Below, piece by piece: positions 8,662 to 18,946 of a stretch of 64,000 bases of DNA. The stretch comes from an uncultured Actinomycetaceae bacterium (GTDB taxonomy: Bacteria > Actinomycetota > Actinomycetes > Actinomycetales > Actinomycetaceae): assembly GCA_902464405.1 (NCBI GenBank), contig CABQJD010000001.1, positions 62,001 through 126,000 of the forward strand, given 5' to 3'. The notes below the pieces were generated by a model. The model searched no databases. It was not told the origin of the DNA and worked only from the letters and a program-made list of their open reading frames with translations. How positions within the stretch are numbered: position 1 is the first letter of the stretch; each line of letters begins with the position of its first letter. The translations under genes and the position numbers were made by a program.

Positions 8662-9632
8662 ATCCTCTCAATTAGCGCAAGGATATCCTTCCACACAATA
8701 TTTCCTTTGACGCTGAGAGCGCCATGGAACGTGCCTGCATACATATGCAGCTCTGATTGAACTCCAGAATCGGCAAGATGCGTAGCAAGTGCTATCCCCT
8801 CATCGCGCAAGGGATCAGAAGGATTTACGATAGTGAGAGTTGATGGAAAATCTTTCACCCTCTGAGAATTTTCAAGCATATCGATAATGCTTTTACGAAT
8901 AGGCTCGCTCGGTGCCGTATGCTGCCACGCAGTGACGGCAGCGCGTTTCGTCCAAACAGGCCCTTCAGCGTAGGCAGTAAAACTTGCGGTATCCGTGCGC
9001 GGATCCAAACACGGCTCAAGCAGCACTAAAGAAGAAACTGGGTATGCATCGCACCCTTTTTCCAGTTGCCTTTGTAAAAACTCAGGATAAATATGCGCGC
9101 TACCTGCATATCCGTTAGATACTTGCCTGCCATGTATCTGCTCTGTGTAGATAAGAGTAGAAAAATATGCCAAGCCGCCCCCTGCTGAATCTCCGAAAAC
9201 GATGAGAGGCACGCCAAGTTCGTGTGCTTTTTTCTGAGCATGAATAATCGCCAGCACACAATCGTGAACGCCAGCTGGGAAAGGATATTCTGGCGCTAAA
9301 CGATAATCGGGGGAAACAACTGTAGCCATCAGCCGCTGAGCCATTTCAGCATTCTTCTCATCGTCAAACTTTGCGCGCCCACAGACGTATCCACCTCCGT
9401 GAATCGAAACAATCACTGCGCGCACGGGATCAACGGGCGTGAACCAACGCAACTCTAGTTCGCCGTCACCGCATTCGCGTGGCACAGATAGTATCTCTTG
9501 CTGGGCAACACCCAGATCAGGCTCAACACCACCGAATAACGCGTCTCCTCTGGCACGCAATGAGGGAAGATCCCACGTAGTTTGCTCAGGAGTTGCCGAA
9601 ATTACTGGCATAAGATCGCCACGAATATACAT
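8649..9632 (-). CDS. Alpha/beta hydrolase fold-3 (HSL-type) esterase
   Basis: The oxyanion-hole motif HGGGYVCG and the nucleophile elbow GDSAGGG are the hallmarks of the hormone-sensitive-lipase esterase group. The acid lies in the NPSDPLRDEG segment and the His in YAGTFHGAL near the C terminus. I chose the ATG at 9632, giving 327 aa, because AGAGG sits 5 nt upstream; an ATG at 9662 is possible. The substrate is not visible. Next to a putative sialic acid locus a sugar O-acetyl esterase role would make sense, but this is speculation. It converges on DUF4862. Confidence 0.85.
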   Translation of the reverse strand: MYIRGDLMPVISATPEQTTWDLPSLRARGDALFGGVEPDLGVAQQEILSVPRECGDGELELRWFTPVDPVRAVIVSIHGGGYVCGRAKFDDEKNAEMAQRLMATVVSPDYRLAPEYPFPAGVHDCVLAIIHAQKKAHELGVPLIVFGDSAGGGLAYFSTLIYTEQIHGRQVSNGYAGSAHIYPEFLQRQLEKGCDAYPVSSLVLLEPCLDPRTDTASFTAYAEGPVWTKRAAVTAWQHTAPSEPIRKSIIDMLENSQRVKDFPSTLTIVNPSDPLRDEGIALATHLADSGVQSELHMYAGTFHGALSVKGNIVWKDILALIERICAV

Positions 9633-9780
9633 CCTGCCTCTTTCTCTTGGCGCCACACTCATACCTTAAGCTAACGTATGTAAGCTAACGGCTAGCACCA
9701 AGGATCGGGTGTAGGCTACACTGCGGCATATTGCCAACTACGCTCCATATAGCGCTCAATATAGCCCACTACATAGCTAA

Positions 9781-11460
9781 TTACGCTCCGAGCGCGGCTG
9801 CCACCACTTTCTTTGCTTCTTCCTGCACACGTGCGAGGTGTTCAGCTCCTTTGAATGATTCAGCATAAATTTTGTAGACGTCTTCCGTGCCGCTCGGGCG
9901 CGCTGCAAACCAGGCATTTTCTGTGGTCACTTTTAAGCCGCCGATCGCCGCGTTATTTCCAGGAGCGCGCGTGAGCTTTGCCGTAATCGTTTCCCCTGCC
10001 AGTTCAGTTGCCGTGACGTCTTCGGGCGAGAGATTGGCGAGCTTCGCCTTTTCTTCTTTCGATGCAGCCGCATCGATACGCGCATATTCTGAAGCGCCAT
10101 ATTGCTCAGTAAGCTCCCGATGCAGTGCGCTCGGAGTCTTTCCTGTGACGGCAAGAATCTCACAAGCGAGCAAATCCATAATCAAGCCGTCTTTATCGGT
10201 TGTCCACACTGTGCCATCTTTACGCAAAAAGCTCGCTCCAGCAGATTCTTCACCGCCAAATCCAGCCGTACCTGCAATCAAACCAGGCACAAACCATTTG
10301 AACCCTACAGGAACTTCCACAAGCTGTTTACCCATTCCCGCTACCACACGGTCAATCAAACTTGAGGATACGAGCGTCTTACCCACAGCATTCGTATTCC
10401 AGTGTGGACGATGAGAATAAAGATACTGAATCGCTGCCGCGAGATAGTGGTTTGGATTCATTAGCCCAGCATCTGGCGTCACGATTCCGTGACGATCAGA
10501 ATCAGCATCGTTACCAGTGGCGATATCGTAGGGAGTGGTTCCATCTTCGCGCGGCTGCATACGCTCAAGCAAACTTGCCATCGCATAGGGAGAGCTGCAG
10601 TCCATACGGATTTTTCCGTCCCAATCGAGAGTCATAAACGGCCATGCTGGATCAACGTGAGGATTGACGACCGTAAGATCTAAGCCGTAGCGCTCACCAA
10701 TCGCTCCCCAGTATTCTGCAGACGCGCCCCCCATCGGATCAGCACCGATGCGCACACCTGCAGCTCGGATTGCATCGAAATCGATGATCGAGGCGAGGTC
10801 TTCTACATAAGCCGAGAGGTAATCGTGACGTCGTGTAGTTTCTGCCTTAACGGCCTGCCCATAGGGCACACGCTTCACAGATCTCCAACCTTCGCGCAGA
10901 ATCTCATTCGCTCGCGCAGCAATCACTTTTGTAGCATCTGTATCGGCTGGACCACCATGCGGCGGATTATATTTAAAACCACCGTCACGCGGAGGATTAT
11001 GGCTGGGAGTAATAATAATTCCGTCTGCCAACCCTGGACCGCTTGTGCGAACTCCTGCTTCAGTGCCAGCGCCGTTTGCAGTCAAGATAGCAAGAGAAAC
11101 TGCTGGGGTGGGCGTCCACGAATCGCGAGCATCGATGCGCACCTCGATCTCGTTGGCTGCCAACACCTCAAGTGCCGTGCGTTGAGCTGGACCAGAAAGC
11201 CCGTGCGTATCTCGGCCAATATAGAGAGGACCATCAAAACCTTGAGTCTGCCGATATTCAACAATTGCTTGGGTTGTGGCCACAATATGAGCTTCGTTGA
11301 ATGCACAATCGAATGCGCTTCCTCGATGCCCGCTCGTACCGAAAACGACCTGTTGATCAGGATTTTCAGGATCGGGTTCTTGAGTGTAATAAGCGTCAAT
11401 AAGCGCATTAACGTCGATCAAATCGTTTTCTTGGGCAGGTGTGCCAGCTCGTTCATTCAT
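9781..11460 (-). CDS. pgm: Phosphoglucomutase (alpha-D-glucose phosphate-specific)
   Basis: This 559-aa enzyme interconverts glucose 1-phosphate and glucose 6-phosphate in the cytoplasm. It shows all four family signatures: phosphoserine loop TPSHNPPRDGG, metal-binding GNDADSDRHG, sugar-binding GGEESAGASF and the C-terminal phosphate-binding RPSGTEDVYKIYAESF. The length matches the bacterial PGM1-type family. It stands alone between a 118-bp gap and the long AT-rich region upstream. Confidence 0.95.
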   Translation of the reverse strand: MNERAGTPAQENDLIDVNALIDAYYTQEPDPENPDQQVVFGTSGHRGSAFDCAFNEAHIVATTQAIVEYRQTQGFDGPLYIGRDTHGLSGPAQRTALEVLAANEIEVRIDARDSWTPTPAVSLAILTANGAGTEAGVRTSGPGLADGIIITPSHNPPRDGGFKYNPPHGGPADTDATKVIAARANEILREGWRSVKRVPYGQAVKAETTRRHDYLSAYVEDLASIIDFDAIRAAGVRIGADPMGGASAEYWGAIGERYGLDLTVVNPHVDPAWPFMTLDWDGKIRMDCSSPYAMASLLERMQPREDGTTPYDIATGNDADSDRHGIVTPDAGLMNPNHYLAAAIQYLYSHRPHWNTNAVGKTLVSSSLIDRVVAGMGKQLVEVPVGFKWFVPGLIAGTAGFGGEESAGASFLRKDGTVWTTDKDGLIMDLLACEILAVTGKTPSALHRELTEQYGASEYARIDAAASKEEKAKLANLSPEDVTATELAGETITAKLTRAPGNNAAIGGLKVTTENAWFAARPSGTEDVYKIYAESFKGAEHLARVQEEAKKVVAAALGA

Positions 11461-12138
11461 GCTTCTATCATCTCACCTTTACTCACTCAATGACACCTGA
11501 TTTATACAACTGCATTTGATAAATATACCTGATTTATTTTTGTGCCCGTGCTCATTATTTTTGTACCCATGCTCATTTATGGGCGGCAACCCTTTTATGA
11601 AGTTGCATTGCTAGATTCAATCAGATTCAGCTAAACTCAACCAAATTCAACCAGCATCAAGCAGATCCGATCAATCTCAACCAAATTTAATCGATTCAAC
11701 CAGATTCAATTATTCTCAACCAAGCTCAGCTCTATAGCTCCTCCAAGAACTATCAACCAACCAAGCCAGCAACTAAACCAAAAGCATATGAGACTCACGA
11801 AAAATACTTGGAAAAGCTCTATTTTTGCAGGTAGAGACGCTATTCAAGAGCACTGAGAATTGTTTGAAATAGTTGAAAACTGTTGCGGTTTTAGAATTTT
11901 CGCAACTTATGCGAGATCGCAAGCTGAATATCGTTGGGGTACTTGCTATGATTTCAGCTTCCTTTTTGGCATAGAAGCTTTCCACTCCCTTATAAATGAA
12001 TATCAATAAAAGGCATTATCAGCTTTGAGGAGTGCGTTAAGGAGTAGACGCGTTGCATATGGCAGTGAAAATTGATGAAAACTTCTGGCAGTACCAAGAA
12101 CGGCAGGCAAAGCGCTGCTAATTTTGCCAATGGAAGTG
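11461..12138. other. 678-bp AT-rich intergenic region between pgm and copA
   Basis: No convincing gene was found; short open frames lack ribosome-binding sites. It should hold the pgm promoter near 11470-11560. The clearest structure is the 10-bp tandem repeat at 11617-11725. Confidence 0.6.
11617..11725. repeat. Degenerate 10-bp tandem repeat (consensus TCAACCAAAT)
   Basis: Eleven consecutive units of 10 bp (one is 9 bp) start at 11617, 11627, 11637, 11647, 11657, 11667, 11677, 11687, 11696, 11706 and 11716. Examples are TCAATCAGAT, TCAACCAAAT and TCAACCAGAT. The period is close to one helical turn. The array lies about 160 bp upstream of the pgm start. Confidence 0.75.
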
Positions 12139-14457
12139 CTAAATTTTGCGCAGACGCAACGAGTTTGCCACCACGATCACAGAGCTGCTTGCCATTGCCG
12201 CAGCAGCAAGCCCTGGCACGATCACACCGCCAAGCGCGAGAGGAATGGCAATGAGGTTGTAGGCAAATGCCCACACCAAATTTTCTTTAATAATTCGCAG
12301 CGTGCGTCTTGAAATATAGATGGCACGAGCCACAAGGCGAGGATCAGAGGTGATAATCGTGATATCAGCAGCAGCTTTCGCCACATCAGTGCCAGCACCC
12401 ATCGCAACAGAAAGATCAGCAGCAGCCAGAGCAGCAGCGTCATTCACGCCGTCACCAACCATCACAACTATTTCCCCACGAGCTTGAAAATCTCGAACAA
12501 CTTTCATTTTTCCCTCAGGTAAAACTCCTCCCAAAGCCGAAATTCCGAGGCGAGAAGCCACATTATCTGCAGCAGCTTGGGAATCTCCAGAGAGCATAAG
12601 AGGCGTGACTCTACATTGCTTGAGCTGTTCGATTGCTTCGATAGATTCTGGTCGCATACTATCAGCCACAACGATAACTCCTATATCTTCCTTCTCATTC
12701 GCGACGACGACGGCAGTTTTCCCTTCAGCTTGAATTGCGCGCACAGCCTCACTCGTCGCACCAGAAAGGGTGATGCCGTTTTCTCGCATCCACGCTAATG
12801 AACCAACAAAAAGCGGCACACTGCACTGTGAACTAAGCTCAATAACACCCCGAACGCCTGCACCAGGCTTCGAGTAAAAATCACTGACAGCAAAACTTTC
12901 GGGAGATCGCAGGTTTCGCATACTAGGTCCACGTGCAATTGCTTGCGCGATCGGATGCTCAGAACGAGATTCAAGCGCACCCGCAAGTTCTAATATCTGA
13001 TCTGTGGGAATCGCGCCGCTTGACTTCACACTTGCAACACTCATCTCACCGCGAGTGAGGGTGCCTGTTTTATCTAAAAGTGCAATACTCACACGATGAG
13101 CACGCTCTAGAACTTCAGCACTGCGTATAAGAATCCCCTGACGACTTGCCGCGCTTGAGCCAACAAGTAAGGCCGTAGGAGTGGCTAACCCCAATGCGCA
13201 TGGACACGCAACAACAAGTACTGTGATTGCGCTGGTTAAAGCAGTTTCATAACTATTTCCTACAGCGAGACGGCACAGAAGATCCCCCATAGCCAAAAGA
13301 AGCACAGCTGGCACAAAAACAGATGAAACCTTGTCTGCCAAACGCTGCATATGCGCTTTCTCTGCCTGCGCTTCAGCAAGAAGCCGACCCATATGGGAGA
13401 GAGTGGTCTGCGCTCCAACTCTCGTAGCACGCACTTCAAGCACACCATAGGTATTGATCGTCGCCCCTATAACTTCGCTCCCCTGGTGTACTTCAACTGG
13501 AATCGATTCACCCGTCACAAACGATGCATCAACAGCTGATGCACCCGAAAGAACTACCCCATCGGTTGCTATTTTCTCCCCAGGCTTGACGAGAAATACG
13601 TCGCCCACGCGAAGATCGTGTGCCGCAATTTCAACTATCGATTCACCTTCTGACGATCGACGCACAACCCGTGCTGTTGCTGCTCCGAGGTTTAACAGTG
13701 CGCGCAGTTCATTTCCAGCGCTTCGACGCGAACGCCCCTCCAAGCAACGCCCAAGCAAAAGGAAGGTGACGATCATAGCCGCTGATTCAAAATAAACATG
13801 AGGAGCTACGCCATGCTCAGCTATTGAATGCACACCGCCCATATACATGATGTATCCGATAGTGCCTGCACCCCCAAAGAGGAGCGCCCAAAAGCTCCAG
13901 AGCATCGAGGCAATGACGCCGAGCGAAACAAGCGTATCCATTGTGGAGCTTGCGTGCCGAGCAGCACGAAATGCCGCTCGATGAAATGGCCACGCACAAT
14001 AGAATGCAACTACCGACGCGAGGAGCGCAGCAACCCACTGCCAACCCAAAAACTGCCAACTGGGAATCATTGAGATCAGCACAATCGGCACACTCAACAC
14101 AAACGAAATTTTAAATCTGCGCCACAGATCGGAAATACGAATCGCAGCTTCGTCTGTATCGGGCATATCGTCGGCAGAATGAGACTCAGCCGACTTCTCT
14201 GCACTCTGCAACGGGACTGCTCCGTAGCCAGCTTTTTCAACAATATCAATAAGTTCACTATCAGTGATCTGCTCTGCTTCTTGTGAAATCTGGATATGAG
14301 CTTGCTCCGTGGCAAGATTCACTACAGCGTGCACTCCTGGCACTTTGTTGAGCTTCTTTTCAATACGAGCTGCGCATGCAGCGCAGGTCATGCCAGAAAT
14401 AGAAAAAACGCGCTCTGCAGCTATTGAGGAAGGTAGTCCTTCCGTCAAATTATTCAC
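12139..14457 (-). CDS. copA: Copper-exporting P1B-type ATPase
   Basis: A 772-aa heavy-metal P-type ATPase. It has an N-terminal HMA domain with GMTCAAC (about residues 19-25), eight predicted membrane spans, the TGES actuator motif, the transmembrane metal site CPC in VACPCALGLATP, the phosphorylation motif DKTGTLTRGE, the nucleotide-binding SEHPIAQAI and the hinge GDGVNDAAAL. CPC with a CxxC HMA domain is typical of Cu(I) export. The GTG start overlaps the copZ stop by 4 nt, so the two are coupled. No CsoR or CueR regulator gene is nearby. Confidence 0.95.
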   Translation of the reverse strand: MNNLTEGLPSSIAAERVFSISGMTCAACAARIEKKLNKVPGVHAVVNLATEQAHIQISQEAEQITDSELIDIVEKAGYGAVPLQSAEKSAESHSADDMPDTDEAAIRISDLWRRFKISFVLSVPIVLISMIPSWQFLGWQWVAALLASVVAFYCAWPFHRAAFRAARHASSTMDTLVSLGVIASMLWSFWALLFGGAGTIGYIMYMGGVHSIAEHGVAPHVYFESAAMIVTFLLLGRCLEGRSRRSAGNELRALLNLGAATARVVRRSSEGESIVEIAAHDLRVGDVFLVKPGEKIATDGVVLSGASAVDASFVTGESIPVEVHQGSEVIGATINTYGVLEVRATRVGAQTTLSHMGRLLAEAQAEKAHMQRLADKVSSVFVPAVLLLAMGDLLCRLAVGNSYETALTSAITVLVVACPCALGLATPTALLVGSSAASRQGILIRSAEVLERAHRVSIALLDKTGTLTRGEMSVASVKSSGAIPTDQILELAGALESRSEHPIAQAIARGPSMRNLRSPESFAVSDFYSKPGAGVRGVIELSSQCSVPLFVGSLAWMRENGITLSGATSEAVRAIQAEGKTAVVVANEKEDIGVIVVADSMRPESIEAIEQLKQCRVTPLMLSGDSQAAADNVASRLGISALGGVLPEGKMKVVRDFQARGEIVVMVGDGVNDAAALAAADLSVAMGAGTDVAKAAADITIITSDPRLVARAIYISRRTLRIIKENLVWAFAYNLIAIPLALGGVIVPGLAAAAMASSSVIVVANSLRLRKI

Positions 14458-14684
14458 CGCGCAATCTCCACCACAGAATATGCGCCAGCTTCATCTACTG
14501 CTTCACGAAGTACCTCATCACTCAAGGGGTTCTCAGCAGAAATACATGCTGTGCTTACTCCGTTTGGCTCAAGATGAACATCGACTCTCGTCACCGCCTC
14601 AAGCGCACCCAGTTCTTCCGTGACGTGCTGCACACAATGATCGCAAGTGAGGCCGCTAAGCTTCATGACTATATTCTCTACCAT
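14454..14684 (-). CDS. copZ: Copper chaperone, HMA domain protein
   Basis: A 76-aa single HMA domain with the metal-binding motif LTCDHCVQHV near residue 12 and the ferredoxin-like fold pattern of CopZ/Atx1 proteins. It would deliver Cu(I) to CopA, with which it is translationally coupled. The ATG has AAAGGA at normal spacing. The 273-bp region upstream (14685-14957), shared with the divergent gene at 14958, should contain the copper-responsive promoter. A 9-bp inverted repeat there, GAATGAATA (14705-14713) and TATTCATTC (14752-14760), has no known match. Confidence 0.9.
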   Translation of the reverse strand: MVENIVMKLSGLTCDHCVQHVTEELGALEAVTRVDVHLEPNGVSTACISAENPLSDEVLREAVDEAGAYSVVEIAR

Positions 14685-14957
14685 TCTTTTTCCTTTCGCT
14701 CGCTGAATGAATATCTACCAAACAACACATAGGTAAACGGAATTTTATGCCTATTCATTCCATCACCCATCGCAAGATTATTTTCTTTTTCTCACCTTAT
14801 AAGGCGCCTTGGGTAAAATTTCGGAAATTTACCACAAACTTTTAATTGATAATAAATCTAGATAAAGCAGAAATATCTGAGATAAAATTACCTTACTGTA
14901 TTAGCACATACCCATTAGTACGCAAATAGCCACAATAGCAAAATAGTAGGAGCATCC

Positions 14958-15412
14958 ATGAGCAGCAACATTCCCGAGTTTCCACATACTCCTCAAGAAC
15001 CAGCATTATCTCCGCAAGGATTTCACCTTCAAGAGGAATCCACTCAGCAGCCCTACGCTCAACAACCCTACGCCCAACAAGCGCCTAATCCTCCACAATT
15101 CACACAACCTCAGTACACACAGCCCCAGTACACACAACAGCCGTATACGCAGCCACAGTTTGCAGCTCAACCGCAATACGCAGCTCCTACACCTACTGAT
15201 AGCGGATCGTTCGGCTGGGCTGTGCTGGGCTTCTTTTTCCCGCTTGTGGGTTTAATCCTCCTCCTTGTGTGGAAAGATTCAATGCCCTTGAGTGCGAAAA
15301 AGCAGGTATTGGCGCGCTCGTGGGTGTAATTAGTGAGGCAGTACTGGCGATTGCGGGCATTGCTTTATTTATGATGATGCTCGAAATCGCTGTGCATTCT
15401 ATCACTATCTGA
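14958..15412 (+). pseudogene. Pro/Gln-rich membrane protein gene interrupted by a 1-nt frameshift
   Basis: The first frame encodes a low-complexity N terminus rich in Q, P, Y and T (repeats of QPYAQ and QPQYT), one membrane span (SFGWAVLGFFFPLVGLILLL), and stops at 15329. At the run of five A at 15297-15301 the -1 frame continues the protein with AGIGALVGVISEAVLAIAGI, a second hydrophobic span, and ends at TGA 15410-15412. Related actinobacterial proteins have this two-span tail after a WKDSKPLSAKKA-like segment. One missing A, a sequencing error or -1 slippage at AAAAAG would all explain it. RBS TAGGAG precedes the ATG. Function unknown. Confidence 0.65.
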
Positions 15413-15472
15413 TACGCCAAAACTTTCTCTCTTATGTTCGAGATACATATACGTTCACTACACTCTTAAGCG

Positions 15473-15513
15473 ATCTCTTGAGGATATTATCAAAACTATC
15501 CTCAAGAGATTTT
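15473..15513 (+). terminator. Rho-independent terminator after the Pro/Gln-rich gene
   Basis: Arms ATCTCTTGAGGATA (15473-15486) and TATCCTCAAGAGAT (15497-15510) are a perfect 14-bp inverted repeat with a 10-nt loop, followed by TTTTGC. It ends 30 bp before the DUF817 start. Confidence 0.85.
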
Positions 15514-15540
15514 GCTGAGTCGTACGGATAGGATATAGCT

Positions 15541-16467
15541 ATGCCAGAGCAAAAAGATCACCCGTACGTTCATAAAAAGCCACCACACAGCCCTGAAGAG
15601 CCTCGGCAGTACACCTTGAAAAGCTCTGATCAAGGGGATCGCCGCCGCCGACTTCCTCTCTCAAAAATTGCGCTGTTACCAAAGCAGCTTCTGCACTTTG
15701 CATGGATCCAACTCCAATGCTGCCTCTTCCCTGCGCTGATTTTTGTTGGGTTAGCTGCGGCGAGCTTGATCTGGAAATACACCGATCCACCGATCGCCCG
15801 ATATGACGCTCTCCTTATTTACGTATTGCTGATACAAATTGCGTTCGTCATCTTCAAACTAGAATCGTGGCGCGAACTCCTCGTCATCTGCGCTTTTCAC
15901 CTCATCGGTTTAGCACTTGAGATTTTCAAAACCCATGTAGGTTCGTGGACTTATCCGGATCCAGGAGTTGTAAAGCTCCTCGGCGTGCCAATTTTCTCTG
16001 GATTTATGTATGCTTCTGTCGGTTCCTATATCTGCCAGGCATTCCGCCGCTTCGAGCTGAGAATCAATCGTCTCAGCTGGCTGCCCGTCTCCATTCTTGC
16101 CATTGCCGCATACTCAAATTTCTACACTCACCACTGGATTCCAGATCTTCGCTGGGTGATCGCTCTAGGTTTTATCGTCGCTCTCTGGAAATCAAAGATC
16201 TTCTTCAGCGTTGGACGAGAACGATATTGGATGCCTACTGCCATGAGTTTCGTGCTTATCGGCATGTTTTTATGGATTGCCGAAAACGCTGCCACATTCC
16301 TCGGCGCGTGGGCATACCCAAATCAAATGCACGGCTGGGAAATGGTGCACGTGGGAAAACTTGGCTCGTGGAGCTTGCTCATATCACTGAGCTTTGTGCT
16401 GGTTGCCGCCGTCAAACGCTGGGAAGGCACCTTTTACGGAAGCGGCCCAGCCGCCGTCACCCCTTGA
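15541..16467 (+). CDS. DUF817 family integral membrane protein
   Basis: A 308-aa polytopic membrane protein with about eight hydrophobic segments after a charged cytoplasmic N terminus of about 45 residues. The family pattern is clear: GLALEIFKTHVGSWTYPDPG, then GVPIFSGFMYASVGSY and AENAATFLGAWAYPNQ. DUF817 has no firmly assigned function. The ATG has no Shine-Dalgarno sequence, but TAGGAT (15529-15534) lies 6 nt before it, so a leaderless mRNA is likely. A strong terminator upstream isolates it from the preceding gene. Confidence 0.85.
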   Translation: MPEQKDHPYVHKKPPHSPEEPRQYTLKSSDQGDRRRRLPLSKIALLPKQLLHFAWIQLQCCLFPALIFVGLAAASLIWKYTDPPIARYDALLIYVLLIQIAFVIFKLESWRELLVICAFHLIGLALEIFKTHVGSWTYPDPGVVKLLGVPIFSGFMYASVGSYICQAFRRFELRINRLSWLPVSILAIAAYSNFYTHHWIPDLRWVIALGFIVALWKSKIFFSVGRERYWMPTAMSFVLIGMFLWIAENAATFLGAWAYPNQMHGWEMVHVGKLGSWSLLISLSFVLVAAVKRWEGTFYGSGPAAVTP

Positions 16468-16624
16468 TACTCGATACGAGACGCATCTCGGCATATCTCT
16501 TTCGCGCAAGATCGGAAATTTACGACGTGCTTAAACTTGTGCACAAACTCGCGCTCTCAGCCCAAATTACAGACTCAATTACAAGAGCCAGCAACGCCTA
16601 GTAAATCTAGCAACACTACCCAAA

Positions 16625-16975
16625 CTAATCACGTGGACGCGGCATCATATACAGCACCATTTTTGAAGGCGTAACTGCTTTAACGGCATGGGGAAGCCGC
16701 GTCGTAAAATGAACAAGCCCTCCTGGCAGAAGAGTAACGGTTTTCCCTTCTGCCGTAATCTCAACTTCGCCCTCAAGAATCTGCACGAGCACAGGCATTG
16801 CCGCAGTATGCTCAGAGAGTTCTTCACCTGCATCAAAAGAAAAGAGCACCACATTCACGCCCTCAGCGCGCATGATTGTTTTAGAAACAGTTGATCCCTC
16901 AGCGTATTCAATACGATCGGCGAGATTTTCAATAAAACCAAACATTGCAGTTGGCAAAAATTTACGATCGCTCAT
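16625..16975 (-). CDS. Cupin domain protein
   Basis: A small single-domain cupin of 116 aa from ATG 16975, chosen because GGAG lies a few nt upstream (a GTG at 16984 is possible). The two cupin motifs are visible: the segment ending in EELSEHTAAMPVLVQILEGE, and LLPGGLVHFTTRLPHAVKA. Such proteins bind a metal or small ligand in a beta-barrel; substrate and reaction cannot be read from the sequence. It lies downstream of the methyltransferase gene on the same strand. Confidence 0.8.
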   Translation of the reverse strand: MSDRKFLPTAMFGFIENLADRIEYAEGSTVSKTIMRAEGVNVVLFSFDAGEELSEHTAAMPVLVQILEGEVEITAEGKTVTLLPGGLVHFTTRLPHAVKAVTPSKMVLYMMPRPRD

Positions 16976-17026
16976 TTTCTCCACTTTCTTTCGCGCGGAA
17001 GTTCATTCAGCAGTGACGATATCCCA

Positions 17027-17860
<834 letters not shown>

Positions 17861-17878
17861 AACCTACAGCATATCAAA

Positions 17879-17897
17879 TAAGGTAAGGCTTGCCTTA
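17879..17897. promoter_or_regulatory. DtxR/IdeR-like iron box
   Basis: TAAGGTAAGGCTTGCCTTA matches the 19-bp DtxR/IdeR consensus TTAGGTTAGGCTAACCTAA at about 14 positions and is itself nearly palindromic. It lies 19-37 bp upstream of the methyltransferase start, where a bound repressor would block the promoter. Confidence 0.6.
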
Positions 17898-17973
17898 TTG
17901 AATTAGTAAAAGCGGGAGATATTTCTACGCATATCTCTCACATTATTTACGCTCTTACTTAGCTGCGGAAGAA

Positions 17974-18702
17974 TCAATCACACTTAGTCACAGCAGAATC
18001 GCATCTAGCCGTAGCAGATTTTTTATTTCGATACACACGCTTCACAATCCACACAGCAACAACAGCAACGCACAGCAACAGAAAAATCTTTGAGAAAAGC
18101 GATCCGTACTCTTCGACGATATGCCAGTTTTCGCCTAAAAGATAGCCAGCCGTCACGAGAATAATATTCCAGATTGCCGAGCCAGCAGCTGTAAACAATA
18201 TGAACTGCCATACAGGCATTTTCACCACGCCAGCTGGAAGCGAGATTAAGCATCGGAAAACAGGAAGCATGCGCCCGAAAAATACTGTTGGGCGATGATG
18301 CGTATTGAAAAATGCTTCTGTGCGATCCACATCATCAATATCGAGCAGCGGAATTTTACTCATCCACTGCCGCGTGCGTTCACGCCCAAAACGTCGAGCC
18401 AGCTCGTAGAGCACAAGCGAACCGCATACAGCGCCGATAGTTGAAGTAACAATTGCCGCAACCACACCAAAACTTGTGCCTCGGCTTGCTGTAAATCCAG
18501 CCAAAGGAAGCACGATCTCAGAGGGTACAAAAGGCAAGATATTTTCGAGGGTGGTGAGCACAAATACGGCTCCCAAACCGAGAGTATCCATAAATTCAAC
18601 AACCCAGTTGGTGAATGCAATCAGAATACCGCCAGAATCGTCCGCACTCGCAGCATACACAAATTCAGTGGGCGTGGCACCACTCACTAAAAAGTTTGTC
18701 AT
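17974..18702 (-). CDS. DedA family membrane protein
   Basis: A 242-aa DedA/SNARE-associated protein, part of the superfamily linked to lipid carrier (undecaprenyl phosphate or phospholipid) translocation. Typical segments are LENILPFVPSEIVLPLAG near residue 50, the re-entrant region with Ser/Gly, and the signature FFGRMLPVFRCLISLPAGV. Several membrane spans and a Lys/Arg-rich C terminus are seen. The ATG has TTGGAG upstream. The exact lipid substrate is unknown. Confidence 0.88.
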   Translation of the reverse strand: MTNFLVSGATPTEFVYAASADDSGGILIAFTNWVVEFMDTLGLGAVFVLTTLENILPFVPSEIVLPLAGFTASRGTSFGVVAAIVTSTIGAVCGSLVLYELARRFGRERTRQWMSKIPLLDIDDVDRTEAFFNTHHRPTVFFGRMLPVFRCLISLPAGVVKMPVWQFILFTAAGSAIWNIILVTAGYLLGENWHIVEEYGSLFSKIFLLLCVAVVAVWIVKRVYRNKKSATARCDSAVTKCD

Positions 18703-18946
18703 AACTCCAATCTACCCAAAACAGCTATGTATTTACCTCAGCCCAACGAAGATAGCGGGCGACATTCGTCACGTTTAATCATTGAAATTCAACACACATC
18801 GATAAGGCTGCGTATCTTTCGAGCTTGCAGATTACAGATCATGATTTTTCCTATACTATTCAACTATTACAGCAACACGTCTACCCGCGAAATTGCCGTA
18901 TTTGCAAAACTCTTTTCTTCAGATCGCCGCTCGCAACCTCTGCTAG

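Noticed and set aside
10825..11493. A 222-codon plus-strand frame opposite pgm
   Set aside because: Composition is that of a shadow frame; the pgm motifs are on the other strand.
15297..15303. Programmed -1 frameshift in the Pro/Gln-rich gene
   Set aside because: The slippery run is GAAAAAG rather than the canonical AAAAAAG and no clear downstream pseudoknot was seen, so a simple indel is preferred.
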